Shown here: positions 52,212 to 62,233 of the stretch, piece after piece
Position numbering within the stretch: position 1 is the stretch's first letter
Layout of the letters: every line of letters starts with the position of its first letter
Assembly: GCA_030041515.1 (NCBI GenBank)
Contig: JASHNS010000004.1
Coordinates: 18,075 to 82,074, forward strand
Source: Acidobacteriaceae bacterium
GTDB lineage: Bacteria > Acidobacteriota > Terriglobia > Terriglobales > Acidobacteriaceae
Length of the DNA: 64,000 nt
Direction of reading: 5' to 3'
Program-made: the position numbers and the translations under genes
The notes under the pieces: generated by a model
What the model saw: the letters and a program-made list of their open reading frames with translations, nothing else
Told to the model about the DNA's origin: nothing
Database searches by the model: none

Positions 52212-54686
52212 TCACTCCGCGCGCAGTGCGCTCATGGGATCCACGGCCAGAGCTTTGCGTGACGGCAACCAGCAGGCCAGCCACGCCGTGGCAAAGATGG
52301 CCAGAGCGATCGCCGAATACGTGAGCGGGTCGTAGGGGCTGATGCCGAACAGCAGCGCCTGCATCAGGCGCATCGCGGCCAGCGCCGCTGCCAGTCCGAA
52401 CCCGATTCCGATGCCCGTCAGCAACAGCCCGTGCCGCACAAACAAGCCGACGATCTCCCCGCGCTGCGCGCCCAGCGCCATCCGAATCCCAATCTCGCGG
52501 GTCCGCTGCGTCACGGAGTAAGAAATAACGCCGTAGATGCCAACAACGCCCAGCAGCAAAGCCATCAGCCCCGCCACCGCCAGCATCACCAGGGTGAAAG
52601 AGGTACGCGCCATCGACTGTTTGTAGTAAGTACCGACCGTATTCGGAGAGGCGAGCGGCAAGGTCCCATCGTCCGACCAGATCACCCGCCGCGCCTCGTT
52701 CAGGAACGCCTGCGATCCCGCCAGCGGCGTCCGGATCACAAAAGCCACCCCGCGCTGGACGCTTTCTTTCTGCGTGTCGAAATTGTTCATCATCAGCGGC
52801 CAATACACTGTCGTCGGCGCCTTCTGGTCCACGCCGTCCGCGTGCACATCGCCCACCACGCCCACAATCTGGCGCCAGTCGTCCGCCGACCCCGTCCGGA
52901 TTCGCTTTCCCAGCGCATTCCGCACGCTGCCCCAGTACTCCTTCGCGAAGTTCTCCGAAATAATCGCCACCGGCAGCTTGTCGTAATTGTCTTCCCAGGT
53001 GAAATCGCGTCCGGCAAGCAGCGGCGTTCCCATCGTCCCAAACAGCCCCGGCGACACGTAAATGAAGCGCCGGATGGGAGGGATTTCGCCCTCCCGATAG
53101 CTGCGGTCCGCGGCATAGATCAGATCGTTCGAATCCTCTCCACTCATCGGCACCGCGCTCGTCAGCGCCACCGACTGCACCCCGGGCAGCGCCTCCAGCT
53201 TCTTCATCATGTCCTGCTCCATATGGATCAGCTGGTCCCGGTTCTTGTCGGGGATTTGGGTGTCGGGTACCCAGATGCGGAAAGTCTCCAGCGTATTCGC
53301 GCTCGTGAATCCGGGGTTCACTTCCTCCAGGGCATGGAAAGTCCGGATCATCAGGCCCGAGCAGATCAGCAGGACCAGCGCGAGAGCCACCTGGACTACC
53401 ACCAGCGTGCTCCGCGCGCGATGCCGCTCCCGGCTCTGGCTCAGTGCGCGGCCGCCTTCGCGCAGCGTCGTGTTCAGCCGCGCTCCGCCAAACCTGAAGA
53501 CCGGAATCAGCCCGATCAGCAGCCCCGTGATCCCGGCCAGGGCCAATGCGAAGAGAAGCACCGGCAGATCGATCCCGATATCGTGAATGCGCGGAAGATC
53601 GGGGGCCATCGCCACCAGCAGGCGCAGTCCCGCAAAGGCCAGCCCGATCCCGAGGGCGCTGCCGATCAGGGCGAGGCTGACGCTCTCAAACAGCAGGTCG
53701 CCGGCGATCCTCTTCCAGCCTGCGCCCAGGGCCGAACAGATGGCCAGTTCCTGCCGCCGCCCTTCCACCCGCACCAGCAGCAGGTTCGCGACATTGGCGC
53801 AGGCAATCAGCAGGACCATCACGATCGAGCCCATCAGCACCCAGAGGACGTTGCCCACATCGCCGACCACGTCCTGCTTCAGCGGATGCAGGTTTGCCCG
53901 CAAATCCGCCGCTTCGAACAGCCGCCGGCTGTAGCCCTCAGGCGGAGGGAAGCTGCGGATCGCAATCGGAATCAGACGCTGCAAATCGGCGTCCGCCTGC
54001 TCAAGGGTGACGCCCGGCTTCAGCCGAGCCAGCCCTTCATAGCTGAAATTGCCGAGCAGCGTTTTGCTGCGGTCCCACTGCATCGGGACGATCAGCGCCG
54101 CATCCTCCCAGCTCAGAAAATGAAACCCGCGTGGCAGCACGCCGATGATCTGCCGCGGTTTCCCGTCCACCGTGATCGACTGCCCGATGACCGACCGCGC
54201 CCCTCCGAATTTCTTCTGCCAGTACCCCCACGAAAGCATCACCGTCTCAGGAGCTCCGGCCGTGTCGTCCTGCTGCGTAAACAGCCGGCCCAGCACGGGT
54301 CTCACCCCCAGGATCGGAAAAACTCCCTCCGTGACATCGAGCCCTCTCACGTGTTCGGGCTCACCCGTCCCCGTCACGCTGAGGGAGTCGCCCGTATACG
54401 CGCCCACGTCCTCCAGCGTCTTGCTCTGATCCCGGATCGTGAAGTAAAGGAATGGAGCGATATTGAGATCCTGGAAGTTGATCACCCGCGAGTGGAACCA
54501 GACCCCGATCAGCCGCTCCGGCTGCGGGTAGGGCAGTGGCTTCAGCAGGACCCCGTCCAGCACGCTGAAGATCAGCGTTGTGGCGCCAATGCCCAGGGCG
54601 AGCGTGAGGAGCGTGAGGGTGGTAAAGAGCGGGGCGCGTGCGAGCCTCCGCAGCAACTGCCTGCACCGGTTCGGGAACGTCCGCAT
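52212..54686 (-). CDS. ADOP-type (MacB/FtsX-like) permease
   Basis: An 824-residue membrane protein of the acidobacterial duplicated orphan permease family. Helix 1 is TLTLLTLALGIGATTLIFSV. A MacB-like periplasmic domain follows, then an FtsX-type helix set (VLWVLMGSIVMVLLIACANV with NLLLVRVEGRRQELAICSAL), and the second half repeats the pattern, ending VTQRTREIGIRMALGAQRGE and ALAIFATAWLACWLPSRKAL. As usual for the family there is no ATPase gene next to it. Substrate and partner are unknown. Confidence 0.9.
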   Translation of the reverse strand: MRTFPNRCRQLLRRLARAPLFTTLTLLTLALGIGATTLIFSVLDGVLLKPLPYPQPERLIGVWFHSRVINFQDLNIAPFLYFTIRDQSKTLEDVGAYTGDSLSVTGTGEPEHVRGLDVTEGVFPILGVRPVLGRLFTQQDDTAGAPETVMLSWGYWQKKFGGARSVIGQSITVDGKPRQIIGVLPRGFHFLSWEDAALIVPMQWDRSKTLLGNFSYEGLARLKPGVTLEQADADLQRLIPIAIRSFPPPEGYSRRLFEAADLRANLHPLKQDVVGDVGNVLWVLMGSIVMVLLIACANVANLLLVRVEGRRQELAICSALGAGWKRIAGDLLFESVSLALIGSALGIGLAFAGLRLLVAMAPDLPRIHDIGIDLPVLLFALALAGITGLLIGLIPVFRFGGARLNTTLREGGRALSQSRERHRARSTLVVVQVALALVLLICSGLMIRTFHALEEVNPGFTSANTLETFRIWVPDTQIPDKNRDQLIHMEQDMMKKLEALPGVQSVALTSAVPMSGEDSNDLIYAADRSYREGEIPPIRRFIYVSPGLFGTMGTPLLAGRDFTWEDNYDKLPVAIISENFAKEYWGSVRNALGKRIRTGSADDWRQIVGVVGDVHADGVDQKAPTTVYWPLMMNNFDTQKESVQRGVAFVIRTPLAGSQAFLNEARRVIWSDDGTLPLASPNTVGTYYKQSMARTSFTLVMLAVAGLMALLLGVVGIYGVISYSVTQRTREIGIRMALGAQRGEIVGLFVRHGLLLTGIGIGFGLAAALAAMRLMQALLFGISPYDPLTYSAIALAIFATAWLACWLPSRKALAVDPMSALRAE

Positions 54687-54828
54687 CGAGGCGCCTCGCT
54701 GATAATTTCAGGGGCGCAAAAGCATCTCCGCGCCCACGGAGCCTCATACGTTACGATCCGTCGATCGGTTCCAGTTGGGAAGAATGGCGCGGCCCGGGCC
54801 GCTCCCGCCTGCGCCCGTCCGCCAGCGA

Positions 54829-55212
54829 TCAGCTCCGCAGCCGCGCCAGCAGATCCTGCGGGTGCACCGGCTTCGCCAGGATCTCGAACTCGTGCCCCTG
54901 GCTCCGCACCCGGTCCAGCAAATCCGCCGTCGCCGCCTGCCCCGAGAAAAGCAGGATCTTGCATCCCGGCAGCATCGCGCGTATCTGGATCGCCGCGTCG
55001 ATCCCGTTCAGGTCATTCATGATGACGTCGCTGATCACCATGTCCGGCTTCAGCGTCTCCGCCATCTCCACGGCTTTTTCGCCGCTATACACCGCCGTCG
55101 CCTGGAATCCGCTCTGATTCAGGATGATCGCCAGGGTGTCGGCAATCACGCGCTCGTCATCCACGACGAGCACTCTGCGCTTCGTTTGGTTCGCCGTCTG
55201 CTCTTCGGACAT
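54829..55212 (-). CDS. Stand-alone response-regulator receiver (CheY-like)
   Basis: A 127-residue receiver domain with no output domain. The acidic pair is in VLVVDDERVIADTLAIIL, the phospho-acceptor Asp in DMVISDVIMNDLNG, the Thr/Ser position in KILLFSGQAATADL, and the Lys in FEILAKPVHPQDLLARLRS. Such proteins relay signals to separate partners. No kinase is adjacent. Divergent from the ABC transporter operon. Confidence 0.9.
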   Translation of the reverse strand: MSEEQTANQTKRRVLVVDDERVIADTLAIILNQSGFQATAVYSGEKAVEMAETLKPDMVISDVIMNDLNGIDAAIQIRAMLPGCKILLFSGQAATADLLDRVRSQGHEFEILAKPVHPQDLLARLRS

Positions 55213-55417
55213 TCGCTTCTTACCGCTTCCTCATGGTCGAATGGATCAGGGTTACCGGCACTTCCGATCCGCCGGACATGCTACCGGGTGAACCTGCACC
55301 TGGGATGATACGCTGGGTTCGGGAGATGCTTCATCCCTGCGCAACCCTCCCATCTTACATTGAAAACAGACATTTTTTCCCCGAGGACCGCGCCGGCCAC
55401 CCGGCGGCACCAGGCAT

Positions 55418-56767
55418 ATGACCGACCCGATCATTCAGGCACGGCAGGTCGAGAAATTCTACGCGCAGTCGCGGGACGCGCGCATCCAGGTCATTGCCCC
55501 CACCGACCTGGCCATCTATCCCGGTGAGATCGTCGCCCTCCTCGGTCCCTCCGGTTCCGGGAAATCCACCCTCCTCCGCATGCTCTCCGGCCTGTCCCGC
55601 CCCTCCGGCGGCGCCGTCCTCTGGCACGGACAGGACGTGGCCTCCACCCAGCCCAACGTCTCCATCGTCTTTCAGAGCTTCGCCCTCTTTCCCTGGCTCA
55701 CCGTCCTTGAGAATGTCGAAGCGCCCCTGAAGGCCCGCGGCATGGAGGTCATGGACCGCCATCGCCGCAGCCTGAAAATCCTCGACACCGTCGGCCTCGA
55801 CGGATTCGAAGCCGCCTACCCCCGCGAGCTCTCCGGAGGCATGCGCCAGCGCGTCGGCTTCGCCCGCGCCCTCGTCGTAGAGCCCGAAGTCCTCTTTATG
55901 GACGAGCCGTTCTCCGCCCTCGACGTCCTCACCGCCGACAATCTCCGCGGCGAGCTCCTCGAGCTGTGGCAGAAGAAGACCATCCCCACCAAAGCCATCT
56001 TCCTCGTCACCCACAATATCGACGAAGCCGTCTTCCTCGCCGACCGCATCATCGTGCTCGGCCGCAACCCCGGCCACGTCCGCACCGACTTCAGGGTCGC
56101 CCTCGCCCAGCCCCGCGATCGCAAAGACTCCGCCTTCACCGCGCTGGTCGACTACATCTATAAGGTTCTCACCCAACCCGACGTCGTCCCCGCGGAAATG
56201 CCCGTGATCGCCGGCGGACGCCGCATCCGCGACCAGCGCCAGATGCGCTACGAGATGCTGCCCCACGCCCGCCCCGGCGGCATCGCCGCCCTCCTCGAGC
56301 TCATCATCGACTTCGGCGGCCGCACCGATATCTACCGCCTCGCCGACGAGCTCAGCTTCGAAATCGACGACCTCTTCCCCATCGTCGAAGCCGCCCAGCT
56401 CCTCGGCTTCGCCAAAATCGAAGAAGGCGACGCCGCCATCACCCCCGAGGGCCGCGCCTACGCCGAATCCGAAATCCTCCGCCAGAAAGAGCTCTTCCGC
56501 CAGGCCGCCGTCGATCATGTCCTGCTGCTGCGCCAGATCACCCGCGCCCTCGCCAACAAAAGCGATCACTCCGTCCCCGAGGAATTCTTCCTCGACATGC
56601 TCGACGAGCAGTTCTCCGATGACGAGTGCCGCCGCCAGCTCGAAACCGCCATCTCCTGGGGCCGCTATGCTGAGCTCTTCGACTGGGACGACTCCCGCCG
56701 CCGCTTTGTCCTCGCCGAACACGAACATGAGGAGATCCAGGACCGCGCGCCGGAGCCGGCCAAATGA
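55418..56767 (+). CDS. ABC transporter ATPase, NitT/TauT type, with AAA-associated C-terminal domain
   Basis: A 449-residue ATPase. The first about 250 residues are the nucleotide-binding domain: ALLGPSGSGKSTLLRMLSGL, ELSGGMRQRVGFARALVV, VLFMDEPFSALDVLTADNLR, FLVTHNIDEAVFLADRIIV. The extra C-terminal about 150 residues (HARPGGIAALLELIIDFGGR, DIYRLADELSFEIDDLFPIV) match the AAA-associated domain PF09821, with a winged-helix-like look. It is coupled to the permease by a 4-bp overlap. The family imports nitrate, sulfonates or similar anions, but no binding protein is nearby. Confidence 0.9.
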   Translation: MTDPIIQARQVEKFYAQSRDARIQVIAPTDLAIYPGEIVALLGPSGSGKSTLLRMLSGLSRPSGGAVLWHGQDVASTQPNVSIVFQSFALFPWLTVLENVEAPLKARGMEVMDRHRRSLKILDTVGLDGFEAAYPRELSGGMRQRVGFARALVVEPEVLFMDEPFSALDVLTADNLRGELLELWQKKTIPTKAIFLVTHNIDEAVFLADRIIVLGRNPGHVRTDFRVALAQPRDRKDSAFTALVDYIYKVLTQPDVVPAEMPVIAGGRRIRDQRQMRYEMLPHARPGGIAALLELIIDFGGRTDIYRLADELSFEIDDLFPIVEAAQLLGFAKIEEGDAAITPEGRAYAESEILRQKELFRQAAVDHVLLLRQITRALANKSDHSVPEEFFLDMLDEQFSDDECRRQLETAISWGRYAELFDWDDSRRRFVLAEHEHEEIQDRAPEPAK

Positions 56768-58503
56768 GGCCCCGCTTCACCCTCTCCAGACAACTTGCCG
56801 TCGAGCGCACCTGGCCTTTCTTCATCGATCTCAGCGTCGCCGCCGCGCTCCTTGCCGGCTTCTACGCCATTCTCTGGATCGCGAAGTTCTGGTTCAGCGC
56901 CGCCATCCCCGAAATCGAGATCCATCTCGCGCCCTCGCATCTCCCGCTCTACGCCTTCTACTCCATCGTCCGCATCTTCGTCGCCTACGCCCTCTCGCTC
57001 GCCTTCGCCATCGCCTACGGATACACCGCCGCGTACAACAAGCGCCTCGAAGCGCTGCTGATCGCCACCCTCGACATCCTCCAGTCCATCCCCGTCCTCA
57101 GTTTTCTGCCCGGCGTCATGCTGGCCATGATCTCGCTCTTCCCTTCCCGCCAGCTGGGCATCGAGATGGGCGCCATCCTGCTCATCTTCACCGGCGAAGT
57201 CTGGAACATGGCCTTCAGCTTCTACACCTCGCTCAAAAGCATTCCCCGCGAGCTGATGGAAGCCTGCGAGATCGGCCGCTTCTCCCGCCTGCAGCGCCTT
57301 TTCCAGCTGGAGCTGCCCTTTGCCGCCATCGGCCTCATCTGGAATTCCATCGTTTCTGTCGCCAACGGCTGGTTCTTCCTCATGGTCTGCGAGATGTTCC
57401 CCGTCGGCAGCCGCAACTACAGGCTCCCCGGCCTCGGTTCGTATCTCCAGACCGCGGCTTCCGAGGGCGATTTCCGCGCCGTCACCTGGGGGCTCGTCGC
57501 CATGGTCCTCATCATCGTCGTCACCGACCAGCTCCTCTGGCGTCCGCTTATCGCCTGGTCCGACAAGTTCAAATTCGAGACCGTCGAAAGCGAAGAACGC
57601 GTCACCTCGTCCGTCCTCCACGCGCTGCGCAACTCCCGCGTCGTGGCCACGATCGAGCGCCGCACCTTCCGCCCCATGTCGGAGTGGTTCTACAATTCGC
57701 TCGCCGAACGGAAGCGGAAGCACCCGCCGCAGGCGCCGCGCACGGAATCCCGCCGCGGAGTTACGGCCATCTACATCGCCGTCGGCCTCGTGGCCCTCGC
57801 GGGCATCCTCTTCGCCGCCTCTGACGCCGTCCGCATGCTGCGCGACATCCATCGCAGCGAGTTCTTCACCCTGCTTGCCGGCGCCGGACTCACCTTCCTC
57901 CGCGTCAACGCCGCGCTGCTTTTCGCCTCGCTCTGGACCATCCCCGTCGGCGTCGCAATCGGATTCCAGCCGCGCCTCTCGCACATCCTGCAGCCCATCG
58001 CGCAGATCGCCGCCTCGTTCCCCGCCACCGCGCTCTTCCCGCTCATCCTGCTCGCGCTCGCCCGTATCGGCGTCTCGCTTGGCATCGGCTCGGTCGTGCT
58101 CATGCTCCTCGCCGCGCAATGGTACATCCTGTTCAACGTGATCGCGGGCGCCCAGGCCATCCCGTCTGAGCTGAAGGAGATTGCCACGCTCTTCCGCTTC
58201 TCGAACGTGCAGCGCTGGACCACTGTCATCCTCCCCGGCATCTTCCCCTTCCTCATCACCGGGCTCATCACGGCCTCGGGCGGCGCGTGGAACGCCTCCA
58301 TCGTCGCCGAGTACTTCCAGCTGCGCGGCCATACGCTGATGACCCTCGGCCTCGGCGCGCAGATCAGCGCGGCCAGCGACCACGCCAACTACGCCGTCCT
58401 GCTCGCCGGAACCATGATCATGGCGCTGATGGTGGTCACCATCAACCGCCTCGTCTGGCGCCCGCTCTACCATCTCGCCGAGACGAAGTACCGCCTGGAC
58501 TGA
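56764..58503 (+). CDS. Fused double ABC permease (NitT/TauT type)
   Basis: A 579-residue inner-membrane protein with two BPD_transp_1 permease domains in one chain. The first (about 20-270) has PRELMEACEIGRFSRLQRLF as its EAA loop. The second (about 335-575) has SELKEIATLFRFSNVQRWTT. A charged linker (AERKRKHPPQAPRTESRRG) joins them. One molecule can thus supply both halves of the channel for the coupled ATPase. Substrate unknown. Confidence 0.9.
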   Translation: MRPRFTLSRQLAVERTWPFFIDLSVAAALLAGFYAILWIAKFWFSAAIPEIEIHLAPSHLPLYAFYSIVRIFVAYALSLAFAIAYGYTAAYNKRLEALLIATLDILQSIPVLSFLPGVMLAMISLFPSRQLGIEMGAILLIFTGEVWNMAFSFYTSLKSIPRELMEACEIGRFSRLQRLFQLELPFAAIGLIWNSIVSVANGWFFLMVCEMFPVGSRNYRLPGLGSYLQTAASEGDFRAVTWGLVAMVLIIVVTDQLLWRPLIAWSDKFKFETVESEERVTSSVLHALRNSRVVATIERRTFRPMSEWFYNSLAERKRKHPPQAPRTESRRGVTAIYIAVGLVALAGILFAASDAVRMLRDIHRSEFFTLLAGAGLTFLRVNAALLFASLWTIPVGVAIGFQPRLSHILQPIAQIAASFPATALFPLILLALARIGVSLGIGSVVLMLLAAQWYILFNVIAGAQAIPSELKEIATLFRFSNVQRWTTVILPGIFPFLITGLITASGGAWNASIVAEYFQLRGHTLMTLGLGAQISAASDHANYAVLLAGTMIMALMVVTINRLVWRPLYHLAETKYRLD

Positions 58504-58559
58504 TGGGATAATCGATCGGTAAACTCGGTTGACTACAGGGGGTTTAGCCGGCCGGCGAT

Positions 58560-58581
58560 GGAGTACCGAGAAAGGTACTCC
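58560..58581 (+). terminator. Hairpin downstream of the ABC operon
   Basis: GGAGTACC pairs with GGTACTCC around CGAGAAA-like loop bases, 57 bp after the permease stop. No T-run follows, so terminator function is only suggested. Confidence 0.4.
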
Positions 58582-58700
58582 AGCGCGGTTGCAAGGAGTG
58601 CTTCGGCGATCATGCGCTTGCCGAGCACACCGCAGAAGATCGCAGGACTGAGGCTTCCGTCACCGACTGGCTCGGCCTTGGAGACACGCGGATTAGCCGG

Positions 58701-60317
58701 TCAATCCGATTCGGAGCGCGGGATCCTCCCTTCGTCTGCTCGCCTTCGGAGCTCGTCCTCAAGCCGTTTATGGGCATCAATATCGTCCGCACTGCCGTAC
58801 CAGCGAATGATTCTTCCCGTCTCGTCCCGGCGCGGAGCTCCGCGCGAACGGATCCAGCGCCACTCTCCGCCTGACGTTCGCATGCGGCATTCCACATCGA
58901 TCGGCTCTGCGGTGCGAAGTGAACGTTCGATAACTTCCGTCACGCGCTCCCTATCTTCCGGATGAAGCGCGTTGATGAATCCTCGGCCGCGGGAATCCTC
59001 TTCACTCATTCCCGTGATCTGCTGCCAACGCGGACTGATCATGGTGGCCATTCCTTTGTCGTCCAGCACCCATGGGATCTGCGGGTTCAACTCCACCATG
59101 TGGCGGTAGTGATCTTCGCTCTCCCGCAGTGCCGCTTCGGCTCGCTTGCGGGGGGTGATATCCACGATTGCCACGGAGATGCCCACCACTTCGCCCGCTT
59201 CGTCGAAGGCGGGAAGATACGAGACCAGGAACGTCTGGGCGCCCCGCCGCTCGGTTGCCGGCTGCGTTATCTCGACAGCGGTGACCGAATCGCCTGCCAG
59301 TGCGCGGCGCAGGTGAGGTTCAATCTGCGGATATAGAACCGGAATGATCTCGCTGACAAGCCTGCCGAGGTGCTCCTGCACTGGAGTGTCGTGCATCTCC
59401 GCAAGTTGCTGGTTGATGCTGACGTACCGCAGGTCGGGGCTGAGAAAGGCCAGGCCTGCGGGAGCGCCTTCATAGAGTCCCTGCAAATGGGAGAGCCGCT
59501 GGCCAGGAGGCGAATTCCAGGAGATATCGCGCCAGCAGCTGGAGGTGAGCCGCAGCTTAACAGGCGGACGCGGGATGGTTGCGTCGCATAGCTGTTCCGC
59601 GGGAACAGGTTTGCCGAAAAGCCAGCCCTGGCCCATATCGCAGCCCAGCAACAGCAGCATCTCTACCTGTTCCTCAGTTTCCACGCCCTCGGCAATCGTC
59701 TCCATACCCAGGCTCTGACCCAGACCTACGACGGCGGAGACGATCTTTCGGCTCTCCCGCCGTTCCGTCATCGATCCCACGAAGCTGCGGTCGACCTTCA
59801 ATTCATCAAAGGGCAGGGACTGCAGATGAAGCAGGCTGGAATAGCCGGTACCGAAATCATCGAGCGCCAACCGGCAGCCTTGCGCCTTGAGCTCCCTGGA
59901 GATTGTTTGCGCATGGTCGAGGTTCTCCAGCAGGGCGCTCTCCGTAATCTCGATCACAACGCGGTTGAGAGGGAAAGCAACTGCTTCAGCTGCCTCGCGA
60001 ATTCGTTTTGGAAACGCGAGATCTCGCAGCAGGTGCGGCGAGACATTGAGGGCCAGCCATTGCGGATCGGGCAACATTGCAGCGGCTGCGAAGGCTTTGG
60101 CCATCAACATGGCGGTCACGCCGCCGATTAAGCCATCCTGCTCGGCTATGGGGATAAAGACTCCGGGAGGCACAACGCCAAGATTTGCATGCTGCCATCG
60201 GGCGAGAACCTCCACGCCAGCAACTTCGCCTGTACGAAGCGCCACGACTGGCTGAAAGAACGGAACAAACTCTTCATTCCGCAACGCTGCTCGAACCTGC
60301 TCACCGCTGATGTTCAT
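58701..60317 (-). CDS. EAL-domain phosphodiesterase with two C-terminal PAS domains
   Basis: A 538-residue signalling protein. The EAL domain (about 10-245) hydrolyses cyclic di-GMP in active members; here the signature reads VEVLARW instead of EALxR, while ALNVSPHLLRD, VIEITESALLEN, LDDFGTGYSSLLHL and ELKVDRSFV are kept, as are TIAEGVETEEQ and GCDMGQGWLFGKP. Two PAS domains follow (about 275-395, 410-525), the second with the PAC motif EWRWIRSRGAPRRDETGRI. The order EAL-PAS-PAS is the reverse of the common one. The start is uncertain: ATG 60317 or TTG 60428; neither has a good ribosome-binding site. Confidence 0.85.
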   Translation of the reverse strand: MNISGEQVRAALRNEEFVPFFQPVVALRTGEVAGVEVLARWQHANLGVVPPGVFIPIAEQDGLIGGVTAMLMAKAFAAAAMLPDPQWLALNVSPHLLRDLAFPKRIREAAEAVAFPLNRVVIEITESALLENLDHAQTISRELKAQGCRLALDDFGTGYSSLLHLQSLPFDELKVDRSFVGSMTERRESRKIVSAVVGLGQSLGMETIAEGVETEEQVEMLLLLGCDMGQGWLFGKPVPAEQLCDATIPRPPVKLRLTSSCWRDISWNSPPGQRLSHLQGLYEGAPAGLAFLSPDLRYVSINQQLAEMHDTPVQEHLGRLVSEIIPVLYPQIEPHLRRALAGDSVTAVEITQPATERRGAQTFLVSYLPAFDEAGEVVGISVAIVDITPRKRAEAALRESEDHYRHMVELNPQIPWVLDDKGMATMISPRWQQITGMSEEDSRGRGFINALHPEDRERVTEVIERSLRTAEPIDVECRMRTSGGEWRWIRSRGAPRRDETGRIIRWYGSADDIDAHKRLEDELRRRADEGRIPRSESD

Positions 60318-60568
60318 CAGAGCATCACGTCTAACGCCGCGGGATAAAGTATGTGCCCGTAAATCCGCTTTTGTCGATACTGGTTTGGCATTGAAAAGTT
60401 TGTAATGAGTGACTGGCGCTGATCTCAATGATCGACTTCAGGGCGAGCCGCTCCCGCAGAGCCGCTGGCGCGAGGGGATGCGAATCGGCGCCGGGACGCG
60501 GGCGTTACGGCTGACGACTCTGAGCCATTGCGCTCATCCCAGCGAAGCCTGCGATAGACTGACCGCGC

Positions 60569-61705
60569 ATGATCGCGGCGCAGCCCAGGCCACTCTCGGC
60601 CATCCTCTCGCAGATTCTGGTCGCCTACACGGTGGAACTCGATGGCGAATTCGAGCGCCGCATGCTGCAAACGCCGGCCCGCGGCGCGCGCCTCTCGCTG
60701 GTGATCTGGCTGAATTTGCTGCGGTTTTTGGCCGATGGGCCCGTTACGGCTGGAACCCTGGCTGCGCGCGCGCTGACAGCCCAGGCCGGCGCGGCAGCCG
60801 CGCTTGGCTGCCTGGAGCGATGGGGCGTGGTGACGCTGCAGCCCGGCAAGCGCGCCGGTTTCGGCAGCGGCCGAGGCATCCGCGCCGATTGGCCGGTTCG
60901 GCTCACGGCCAGCGGTGAAGCAGCCGCCGGCATCTGGCCCGGCCTGATTCCGGAAATCGACGCCCGCTGGTCGAAACGCTTCGGCGGCGACGCGGCGAGG
61001 TTGCGCCGCTCGCTGGAAGCCATCGAGCGCCAGATTGACCTCGAATTGCCGCAGGGTCTGCCCGTTGCGCTTCTGAAGCTGCCGGAGTTCGGGCCGCGGC
61101 GATCGGCCGCGGAAGACGGGCTGCCGCTGCCGGTGCTGCTTTCCCGGGTTCTGCTGGCGTTCGCGCTCGATTTTGAACGCGAGTCGCAGACGCCGCTTTC
61201 GCTCTGCGCAAACGCGATCCGCGTTCTCAGTGACGAGCCGATGCCGGCAACGGAGATTGCCAAACGAACCGGCTGTTCGGAAGAGACCGCGGGCATTGGC
61301 TGGCAGCACAAGCCTTACATCATCGTGGAAAGAGACCCTGCGCGCGGCCGCGGCCCGTTCGTGCGCTTGTCTCCAGCGGGCATCAGGGCGCAGCATGCGT
61401 ATGACCGCTGCACGCGCGATGTCGAGGAGAAGTGGAAGAAGGAGTATCGCGTCGCAGCGAAAGAACTTCGGGAATCGCTGACGGCTCTGCTGCAACGAGG
61501 CGAACTGTCTGACGGCCTGCGGCCGCCCCCCGGAACCGCGCGCGCCGGCGCACCGACGCCGGCCCTGGGCCGCGCCGACATTGGGCCCGCGGCACGCCGG
61601 CGCAAGCGGGATCTGGTGATTCAGACGGAAGCCTTCGTGCGCGATCCGGCCGCCGCTCTGCCGCATTATCCGCTCTGGGACATGAACCGCGGCTTCGGCC
61701 CCTGA
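60569..61705 (+). CDS. Protein with two winged-helix-like halves, probable regulator
   Basis: A 378-residue protein I do not recognise as a named family. The first half contains LSLVIWLNLLRFLADGPVTA, then an Ala-rich helix and LGCLERWGVVTLQ, like a MarR/PadR-type winged helix. The second half repeats the theme (ANAIRVLSDEPMPATEIAKR, TGCSEETAGIGWQ, IIVERDPARGRGPFVRLSPA). Both halves are preceded by a similar helical segment (LSAILSQILVAYTVELDGEF; LPVLLSRVLLAFALDFERES), which supports internal duplication. DNA binding is inferred. Isolated, monocistronic. Confidence 0.65.
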   Translation: MIAAQPRPLSAILSQILVAYTVELDGEFERRMLQTPARGARLSLVIWLNLLRFLADGPVTAGTLAARALTAQAGAAAALGCLERWGVVTLQPGKRAGFGSGRGIRADWPVRLTASGEAAAGIWPGLIPEIDARWSKRFGGDAARLRRSLEAIERQIDLELPQGLPVALLKLPEFGPRRSAAEDGLPLPVLLSRVLLAFALDFERESQTPLSLCANAIRVLSDEPMPATEIAKRTGCSEETAGIGWQHKPYIIVERDPARGRGPFVRLSPAGIRAQHAYDRCTRDVEEKWKKEYRVAAKELRESLTALLQRGELSDGLRPPPGTARAGAPTPALGRADIGPAARRRKRDLVIQTEAFVRDPAAALPHYPLWDMNRGFGP

Positions 61706-61858
61706 CAGGTGCGGCGAACGCATTTTCCGGGTTGCTGTCGCCCGAAGCCGGGATATCGAGCCGACGCAACCAGCAGGGAACGGCGACTCTGCGAGAAGCA
61801 ACAAGGGTACGGTAATGCTGAAAATGCCGCAGCCCAGTGACGGGTACGCGACTGGCCG

Positions 61859-62233
61859 CTATTCCTTCGCCCGATTCTTCTCGTCCACGAGCAGCACGCG
61901 CGGCTGGTGCGCGCGGCCCTGGGGCTCGTCCATCCAGCAGAACGCGGCCACGATGACGCGGTCGCCGGCTGTGACCAGGCGCGCGGCCGCGCCGTTCACG
62001 CAAACCTCGCCCGAGCCGCGGCCCAGAGCGATGGCATAGGTTTCAAAGCGGTTGGCGTTGTCCACGTCCCAAACATGGACGGCTTCAAAGGGAAGGATGC
62101 CGGCGGCATCCAGCAGGTCCTCGTCAATACCGATACTGCCTTCATAGTGCAGGTCGGCTTTGGTGACGACGGCCCGGTGAATCTTGGCTTTCATCAGCTT
62201 GATCAGGCTCACAGGGGGAACTACCTTAACCAT
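61859..62233 (-). CDS. panD: Aspartate 1-decarboxylase
   Basis: About 110-124 residues of the pyruvoyl enzyme PanD, which makes beta-alanine for pantothenate. The self-cleavage site is the Gly-Ser bond in [18 protein letters not shown], with [14 protein letters not shown] before it and ERFETYAI-like [20 protein letters not shown] after it. The C-terminus ([20 protein letters not shown]) is typical of the longer forms. The start is unclear: ATG 62233, GTG 62212 or ATG 62194; by comparison with the family the GTG or the last ATG would fit best, but none has a clear ribosome-binding site. Confidence 0.9.
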   Translation of the reverse strand: MVKVVPPVSLIKLMKAKIHRAVVTKADLHYEGSIGIDEDLLDAAGILPFEAVHVWDVDNANRFETYAIALGRGSGEVCVNGAAARLVTAGDRVIVAAFCWMDEPQGRAHQPRVLLVDEKNRAKE

